Assembly (NCBI GenBank): GCA_949287065.1
Contig: CASEEV010000059.1
Location: 1 to 35,524, forward strand
DNA: 35,524 nucleotides
Direction of reading: 5' to 3'
Source of the DNA: an uncultured Collinsella sp.
GTDB taxonomy: Bacteria > Actinomycetota > Coriobacteriia > Coriobacteriales > Coriobacteriaceae
Shown in pieces: positions 30,875 to 35,524 of this stretch. Under the pieces are notes generated by a model. It did not search any database and was not told where the DNA came from. It was given only the letters and a program-made list of their open reading frames with translations. Positions within the stretch are counted from its first letter, which is position 1; every line of letters begins with the position of its first letter. A program made the position numbers and the translations under genes.

Positions 30875-30911
30875 CTTCTTCGCAAGCTACACGCTTGCCG
30901 AGATTGCTTCG

Positions 30912-30943
30912 AAAGGACCCGAACATTGTTCGGGTCCTTTTTT
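30912..30943 (+). terminator. Terminator of the rplJ-rplL operon
   Basis: A perfect 13-bp stem (30912-30924 with 30928-30940) has a 3-base loop and runs into six T (30938-30943). It ends the ribosomal protein operon 38 bases after the rplL stop. Confidence 0.95.
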
Positions 30944-31157
30944 GTAGCCGCTGTGATGCATGTTCAAGCCCTGATTGAAGCACGCCCCCTCCATAAAGGG
31001 CCCTGAGGTCGTGCGGTAGTCTTATGCGTACCAATAGATGCTATGCGCTAAGGCAATGCGGATGTCGTGCGCCGATACCTCCTGTTCGCACTATCAGAGC
31101 GGGAGGATCTCCGGTTGCGCGCAGGGCGTTGGCGAGTTGTGAAGGGCCATCGGAACG

Positions 31158-32075
31158 TTGAACATTCGACAGCTAACCTATTTCTGTGCGGTCGTGCGCG
31201 TCGGGAGCTTCTCCCGTGCAGCTGGCGAGCAGGGTGTGTCGGTCCAGGCGGTATCTAAGGCAATCGGGGAGTTGGAGGAGGAGCTCGGCGAGCCTCTCTT
31301 CTTGCGCGGCAGCACCGGGTCGCAGCCGACGACGTTCGGCTGGATCCTGCACCCTTACGCGCTCGAGGCGGTCGAGGCGTTCTCCAAGGCCGAGCGCTTT
31401 GCCACCGAGGCGGCACGCGCCGCGCAGGAGCGTCGCTCCGATGCCGACCTCACGCTCGCGCTCGTGGCGCCTCCCTTTACGAGCTACGAGCGCTTCTGCA
31501 AGAACCTTTCGGAGTTTCTCACCAAGCACCTGGGATTCCGCGTGGCTATCGAGCTCATGTTCGGGTCCGAGGCGTTGCATGGATTGCGCGGCGGCCGTTT
31601 TGACGGAATGATCACGGTTGGCCGTTTTGACGACCCCCAGTGCGACACCGTTGTGGTGGGCACGCTGCCTACATCGGTGTTTTTTGCGCCGTCGCATCCG
31701 CTGGCAGCCAAGAGGTCCGTGACCCTCGAGGACCTTGCCCCGTATCCGGTCATATCCGCGCCCGCGGTTGATGATTTCAACGAGACGATTCTCAACTTGT
31801 ATCTCAAGAACGGCTTGCGCTCTGAGGTGAGGCTCGTTTCGACCGATGAGAAGGGCACCGACCCGTTTATTCAAAACAACGCGTACGCCATGGGCGTCGG
31901 GCTCAAGGCGTTCAGCGTGTCCGGAACCGCCGAGATCCACAGCATCGACCCTGAGGAGATGCTGCCGGTCCCCGTGTGTCGCGTGACGATCAAAGACCGC
32001 CGCAGCGACTACCTCGATCAGTTCGACCGGTTCGTACGCGTGAAGTTTCCCAACATGAAAAGCATGTTCGGCTAG
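31158..32075 (+). CDS. LysR-family transcriptional regulator
   Basis: This 305-residue protein starts with a winged helix-turn-helix typical of LysR proteins (NIRQLTYFCAVVRVGSFSRAA, then VSVQAVSKAIGELEEELGEPLF). The substrate-binding-like effector domain covers about 90-295. The start is a TTG at 31158: an in-frame stop (TGA at 31140-31142) lies just upstream, no ATG or GTG occurs between, and the family N-terminus begins exactly there. The only nearby Shine-Dalgarno-like sequence is GAAGGG at 31141-31146, rather far. LysR proteins often control a divergent neighbour, but here the upstream neighbour is the rplJL terminator. Its target is therefore unknown; the membrane protein downstream is one option. 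Confidence 0.9.
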   Translation: MNIRQLTYFCAVVRVGSFSRAAGEQGVSVQAVSKAIGELEEELGEPLFLRGSTGSQPTTFGWILHPYALEAVEAFSKAERFATEAARAAQERRSDADLTLALVAPPFTSYERFCKNLSEFLTKHLGFRVAIELMFGSEALHGLRGGRFDGMITVGRFDDPQCDTVVVGTLPTSVFFAPSHPLAAKRSVTLEDLAPYPVISAPAVDDFNETILNLYLKNGLRSEVRLVSTDEKGTDPFIQNNAYAMGVGLKAFSVSGTAEIHSIDPEEMLPVPVCRVTIKDRRSDYLDQFDRFVRVKFPNMKSMFG

Positions 32076-32111
32076 CGTTTGCATGCTGATCCGGGGCGGT
32101 ATTCCCGCGTG

Positions 32112-32140
32112 TTGACGGGGCATCTCGGCGTCTGCATACT
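32112..32140 (+). promoter_or_regulatory. Candidate promoter of the four-helix membrane protein
   Basis: TTGACG (32112-32117) and CATACT (32135-32140) are separated by 17 bases, about 80 bases before the start codon at 32220. This separates the gene from the LysR gene's transcript. Confidence 0.5.
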
Positions 32141-32219
32141 TATACGATGCCGCGGCGCAAGGGCGCGGCTCTGTCTGATAACTACGGCGCGTGTGTTGCG
32201 CGCTGGAAAGGGGCAACGC

Positions 32220-32627
32220 ATGTCTTCTCACTGCAAGGTCGTTAAGGTCCTGAGCCTGCTCATGTTCGTTCTGGGCCTGCTCGCGATAATCGCCGGAGCG
32301 GTGTTCGTCTTTGCCGCGCCGGCCGTGGAGGGCCTCGAAGGGGTCGACGATCCGGTTGGCACCGCAACGGCGCTCGGCGCGGTGTTCGTCGTGACCGGCG
32401 TGCTGTACCTGGTGGTTGCCGTGCTCGGCATCCGTGGGGCCAACAACCCCTCCAAGCTCGGCGCGTTCATCGTTGCCGCCGGCGTTATCGCCGCGATCAA
32501 CGTCGTCGAGGCGGTGCTCGCCGGTGTTTCGGGCGGCTCTGCTTGGCAAAACGCCGTGCTCGCGGGTGTGGCGCTTGCGGGCGTGTTCCAGGCATCTGCC
32601 GCGCGCAAAGAGACCACGCGCTTCTAA
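32220..32627 (+). CDS. Small four-helix membrane protein of unknown function
   Basis: This 135-residue protein is almost entirely hydrophobic, with four predicted membrane helices at about 9-30, 45-68, 76-101 and 106-128. It has a short basic start (MSSHCKVVK) and a polar end (AARKETTRF). No motif is recognised. The ATG at 32220 has AAAGGGG (32207-32213) in front; the frame is open 141 bases upstream but without hydrophobic or conserved character. It has its own likely promoter (32112-32140) and terminator (32651-32676), so it is a single-gene unit. It lies between the LysR gene and the convergent AlbA-type gene. Confidence 0.75.
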   Translation: MSSHCKVVKVLSLLMFVLGLLAIIAGAVFVFAAPAVEGLEGVDDPVGTATALGAVFVVTGVLYLVVAVLGIRGANNPSKLGAFIVAAGVIAAINVVEAVLAGVSGGSAWQNAVLAGVALAGVFQASAARKETTRF

Positions 32628-32650
32628 GATTCGATCATCGCGCTGTTTGG

Positions 32651-32676
32651 AGCCGGCCTTCGGGCCGGCTTTTTTT
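32651..32676 (+). terminator. Rho-independent terminator
   Basis: AGCCGGCC (32651-32658) pairs perfectly with GGCCGGCT (32663-32670) across a stable TTCG tetraloop, followed by six more T. It ends the four-helix membrane protein gene. Confidence 0.93.
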
Positions 32677-32697
32677 GTGCCGATGCGAGCCCGGACC

Positions 32698-33999
32698 CTA
32701 CCGCGCGGCTCCGTGCGCGGTTCTCAGGAGGGCGTCGACGAGCGCGTTGTCCTCGGGGCTGGGCGAGCCGAGCGGAAGCCCGCACGCCTCGAAGAAATGG
32801 CTCCCGGCAAATTGCCGTGCGCGAAAGGCGTTGTGGGCGCCGTCGTTGAGGTAGCGCACGCGTGAGACGCAGTCGGTGGTGGCGCAGTAGAGGGCCCCGT
32901 GTTCGGCAACGTACGTCCGGTACGTGGGGTCGTCCGACCAAAGCACGACGCCTGCCATGTTCTCGAGCTCGTAGGCAACGGCGTACTGCTGCCAGACGGT
33001 CCCGCGTTCGCGTACGTAGCGGTCGAGAAGAGCCGCCATGCGGGTCACGCGGGCGAGGGTGTCGACCGCGCTCATGATGCGCACCGGGCCGGGGAGCGGC
33101 GCGTCCGTATCGGAAGCGGCCGGCTTCGTCTCCTCATCAGAAGCGCTTCTGCCGGCGAGCTCCATGAGGGTGGCCAGCGCTTTCTCGCGCGCCTCGCCCG
33201 CAAGAAGCACGACGGGCACCGACAGCTTCATGCTCTCGTCGCCGTAGAGCTCGATTGCCGAGTGCGGGGTCCTGAAGTCGTCGTGCGCGGCCACGCGGAA
33301 GATCAGCGAGTCGTGCGCGTGCTGCACGCGACAGGCCATGCCCTGGTGGCTGAAGCTCGCCTCGAGGGCGCGCCGCCGCTCGGCAGACGCTTCGCGCGAG
33401 GTTGCCTCGGCACCGCGCCTTCCCATATGAAAGAGATAGAGGTTGAAGAGGGGGAGCTCGGGGAGGGCATAGTACACGGTGCGCTCGCAGAACTTGCGAA
33501 CCTCGAGCCGGCGCTTGGTCGCCTTGTCGTAGAGCTCCACCAGCGCAGAGCCCACCGCGGGGCCCGACGTGGAGCCCTCGCGCACCTCGACGATGCCATC
33601 GGCCACGTAGGGCGGAAAGTCGCCCTCGGCGACCTCGATGAGCACGACGCCTTGGCGCGGAGCCTCGGGGTCGGGCACGAAGCGCACGTCAAAGCGCGGG
33701 ATCGGCGTGATGTGGCGCCGGGCGATCTCGCCGATAATCTGGCCGTAGTCGGCCGAGAGCTTAGGCACGGGGCATACGGTCTTGTCGTCGTCGGCGATGC
33801 CGACGACCAGCCAGCCGCCGGCGGAGTTGGCAAACGAGGCGATGATCTTGGGAATCTTCTTCTGCACGCTGCCCGAGAAGTTGCGCTTGAACTCGAGGGC
33901 GTATCCCTCGTCAAGATCGCGCAGCTGGTCGAGGTCGGCGTACGTTACGTCGGCGAGTTGCTTGGGGTTTCCCTGGGCATCGCGGAACGGACTGAACAT
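32698..33999 (-). CDS. AlbA/Schlafen-type putative ATP-binding protein
   Basis: This 433-residue protein has an N-terminal AlbA_2 (Schlafen-type) domain. The hallmark pieces are ALEFKRNFSGSVQKKI (about 34-49) and SFANSAGGWLVVGIADDD (about 55-72). Such domains occur in regulators, in phage-defence proteins and in Schlafen-type nucleases. The C-terminal two-thirds (about 150-433) has no motif I recognise; it includes an Ala/Asp-rich linker (SASDEETKPAASDTDAPLPGP). The ATG at 33999 follows GGAGG on the minus strand. It is the only minus-strand gene between rplL and rpoB and is convergent with the four-helix protein. A LexA-like box lies 167 bases upstream (34166-34179). The function is unknown; a role in stress or defence is only a guess. 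Confidence 0.83.
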   Translation of the reverse strand: MFSPFRDAQGNPKQLADVTYADLDQLRDLDEGYALEFKRNFSGSVQKKIPKIIASFANSAGGWLVVGIADDDKTVCPVPKLSADYGQIIGEIARRHITPIPRFDVRFVPDPEAPRQGVVLIEVAEGDFPPYVADGIVEVREGSTSGPAVGSALVELYDKATKRRLEVRKFCERTVYYALPELPLFNLYLFHMGRRGAEATSREASAERRRALEASFSHQGMACRVQHAHDSLIFRVAAHDDFRTPHSAIELYGDESMKLSVPVVLLAGEAREKALATLMELAGRSASDEETKPAASDTDAPLPGPVRIMSAVDTLARVTRMAALLDRYVRERGTVWQQYAVAYELENMAGVVLWSDDPTYRTYVAEHGALYCATTDCVSRVRYLNDGAHNAFRARQFAGSHFFEACGLPLGSPSPEDNALVDALLRTAHGAAR

Positions 34000-34165
34000 G
34001 ACGGCCTCCCACCTTGGCTCACACCGTGGTTATACCCGGGGAGAGCGTGCGCGTGAGGCGGCAGGTCTCGCGCACCTGCGGTATCTCGCGGCGTCGCAGA
34101 GCGCCTTGACCATGAGGCGGCCATGGCCGGGCGGGGACACGCGTCTGTCGTTCACCGAAAACTCA

Positions 34166-34179
34166 TGAACGTATGTTCG
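34166..34179. promoter_or_regulatory. LexA (SOS) box-like site
   Basis: TGAACGTATGTTCG contains the symmetric arms GAAC and GTTC four bases apart (34167-34178) and fits the inner LexA consensus GAACRNRYGTTY. It lies between the divergent AlbA-type gene and rpoB, closer to the former. No lexA or recA is in the window. Confidence 0.4.
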
Positions 34180-34257
34180 TTATACAGCCTCTGACCAGCG
34201 CTCTTATCGATAAACTATTTCACCATGCATAAATCGTCCGATTCGTCAAGCATGTTC

Positions 34258-34285
34258 TTGCTAAGCGGTAGCCGGCTGGTAGACT
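34258..34285 (+). promoter_or_regulatory. Probable rpoB promoter
   Basis: TTGCTA (34258-34263) and TAGACT (34280-34285) are 16 bases apart, and TG at 34277-34278 makes an extended -10. It lies about 140 bases before the rpoB start codon, in the AT-rich part of the gap. Confidence 0.5.
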
Positions 34286-34425
34286 ATTAGGTTGCGAATC
34301 TAGCCCGATTCTGCCTTTTTGCCGTCACCGCCTCGGGCGCGCATCCGCGCCGTCTCACACAGAGCGGGGGGGCAGCTGGCAGAAAGCGGGCGTTCAACCG
34401 CCTTTTTATCGAAGGAGGAACAAGC

Positions 34426-35524
34426 TTGCCTAACGCAACGTCTACTCCCAGCGCAACGCAGGCCGACCGTACGCGCATCAACTTCGGGAAGATCCCGGAC
34501 GCGATGGAGCTTCCGAACCTCATCTCGGTTCAGAAGGAATCCTTTCAGCGCTTCATGACCGAGGGCCTCGCCGAGGCCTTCCAGGAGGCCAGCCCCATCC
34601 AGAGCCAAAACCATGTGCTCGAGGTCACCTTCGGCGAGCATCAGTTCGGCGATCCCTCCCACACGGTGGAGGAGTGCCGCGAGAAGGACATGACCTACCA
34701 GGCCCCGCTCCTCACCGAGGTGCGCCTGGTCAACAAGGAGACCGGCGAGATCAAGGAGCAGCTCGTCTTCATGGGCGACTTCCCCATGATGACCGAGCAG
34801 GGCACCTTCATCATCAACGGCCCCGAGCGCATCGTGGTCAGCCAGCTCGTCCGCTCCCCGGGGGTGGACTACGCGCAGGAGATGGACGGCGGCAAGCAGG
34901 TTTACAAGGCTCAGGTCATCCCCGCTCGCGGTGCGTGGCTCGAGTTCGAGGTCGACAAGCGCGACCAGCTCGTGGTCTCCATCGACCGCAAGCGCAAGCA
35001 GTCGGCCACCATGTTTCTCCGCGCGCTCGGCATCGCGACCACAAACGACGAGATCATCGAGCTTCTCGGTGACTCCGACGTGGTCATGCGCACCATCGAC
35101 CGCGACACCGCCCTCACCCGCGAGGACGCGCTGATCGACATCTACCGTCGCCTCCGTCCGGGTGAGCCGCCCACGGTCGAGGCTTCCCGCAGCCTGCTCG
35201 AGGGCCTCTTCTTCAACCCGCAGCGCTACGACCTGGCGCGCGTGGGCCGCTACAAGGTCAACAAGAAGCTCGGCCTCGACACCGCCGAGGAGATCGGCAT
35301 CCTCACCGACGAGGACATCGTCGCCACCCTGCGCTACCTGCTGCACCTCGCCGCGCATGAGGACGGCTACAAGACCGACGACATCGACCACTTCGGCAAC
35401 CGTCGCATCCGCACGGTGGGCGAGCTCGTGGCCAACCAGTTCCGCATCGGCATGAGCCGTATGGAGCGCGTCGTGCGCGAGCGCATGAGCTCCCAGGACG
35501 TCGACGAGATCACGCCCCAGTCGC
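34426..35524 (+). CDS. rpoB: RNA polymerase beta subunit, N-terminal part (cut by window edge)
   Basis: The visible 366 codons encode the start of the RNA polymerase beta subunit. Conserved pieces are the first lobe residues INFGKIPDAMELPNLISVQ and ESFQRFM, and the block VFMGDFPMMTEQGTFIINGPERIVVSQL followed by RSPGV. The start is a TTG at 34426, supported by GAAGGAGG (34411-34418) seven bases upstream. No ATG lies nearby until well inside the conserved region. The rifampicin-binding region is to the right of the window. rpoC presumably follows. Unusually, rpoB has its own promoter region and is separated from rplL by three genes, one of them on the opposite strand. Confidence 0.98.
   Translation, partial: MPNATSTPSATQADRTRINFGKIPDAMELPNLISVQKESFQRFMTEGLAEAFQEASPIQSQNHVLEVTFGEHQFGDPSHTVEECREKDMTYQAPLLTEVRLVNKETGEIKEQLVFMGDFPMMTEQGTFIINGPERIVVSQLVRSPGVDYAQEMDGGKQVYKAQVIPARGAWLEFEVDKRDQLVVSIDRKRKQSATMFLRALGIATTNDEIIELLGDSDVVMRTIDRDTALTREDALIDIYRRLRPGEPPTVEASRSLLEGLFFNPQRYDLARVGRYKVNKKLGLDTAEEIGILTDEDIVATLRYLLHLAAHEDGYKTDDIDHFGNRRIRTVGELVANQFRIGMSRMERVVRERMSSQDVDEITPQS

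Larger units (their letters stand above)
34000..34425. other. Divergent region between the AlbA-type gene and rpoB
   Basis: No gene is supported in these 426 bases. The half near 34000 is GC-rich. The middle (34150-34300) is distinctly AT-rich and carries the LexA-like site and the probable rpoB promoter. The rpoB leader from about 34292 to 34425 is some 135 bases long. It includes TTCTGCCTTTTTGCC (about 34309) and CCGCCTTTTTATC (34398-34410), short T runs without a strong hairpin before them. Confidence 0.5.

Noticed and set aside
31173..32549. 458-codon minus-strand frame across the LysR and membrane-protein genes
   Set aside because: It crosses a likely promoter and an intergenic gap and opposes two better-supported genes.
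32899..34056. 385-codon plus-strand frame
   Set aside because: It is antisense to the AlbA-type gene, whose N-terminal motifs are clear.
34300..35391. 363-codon minus-strand frame at the right edge
   Set aside because: It is antisense to rpoB.
1..35524. CRISPR array, tRNA genes, prophage
   Set aside because: No regularly spaced direct repeats, no tRNA cloverleaf with a GGTTCRA-type arm and no phage structural genes were noticed on reading. A tRNA scan would settle the second point.

Overview
The window is about 35.5 kb of GC-rich DNA with tightly packed genes. It looks chromosomal and actinobacterial, most likely from the class Coriobacteriia (a Collinsella- or Olsenella-like organism). That placement is inference. 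It rests on the base composition, several GTG/TTG starts (including rpoB), a B12-dependent class II ribonucleotide reductase, a split B12 methionine synthase, and a family of zinc-ribbon membrane proteins. No rRNA comparison could be run.

Layout. (1) Positions 1-141 hold the 3' part of a 5S rRNA gene and a perfect GC-rich terminator, so an rRNA operon ends at the left edge. (2) 240-1169 is a ribokinase-type sugar kinase. (3) 1286-13633 is the most unusual part: seven consecutive same-strand genes whose products carry N-terminal or central Cys4 zinc ribbons. Six also have membrane segments. Two very large members are membrane-tethered M4 (thermolysin-type) metallopeptidases with a propeptide. 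One of these adds a von Willebrand A domain, an EF-hand-like loop and a second membrane anchor. The other ends in a DUF3298/RsiV-like domain. (4) 13749-14048 (minus) is a YhbY-type RNA-binding protein, divergent from nrdJ (14572-17706), which has a perfect NrdR box upstream. (5) 17807-18469 is a one-pass membrane protein, convergent with a methyltransferase and UPF0210 gene pair on the minus strand (18466-20742). (6) 20987-25177 is a methionine operon: metF, a separate MetH reactivation-domain protein, and a MetH lacking that domain. (7) 25174-27632 (minus) is the AmmeMemoRadiSam pair, with AmrB and AmrA fused, followed by AmrS. (8) 27829-29507 holds a serine recombinase and an aldose-1-epimerase-like protein. 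(9) 29570-30943 is the rplJ-rplL operon with an L10 leader and an attenuator-like terminator. (10) 31158-33999 holds a LysR regulator, a four-helix membrane protein and an AlbA/Schlafen-type ATP-binding protein. These lie between rplJL and rpoB, which starts at 34426 and runs off the right edge.

How the genes work together. MetF makes 5-methyl-THF, MetH uses it to methylate homocysteine, and the small partner protein probably reactivates oxidised cobalamin with AdoMet. MetH and NrdJ both need cobalamin, so this chromosome segment shows a double dependence on B12. The zinc-ribbon block looks like one envelope-associated system: cytoplasmic zinc ribbons, single-pass anchors and large acidic outer domains, including two zymogen-like proteases. 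I know of no described system with this composition, and it is the best candidate here for something new.
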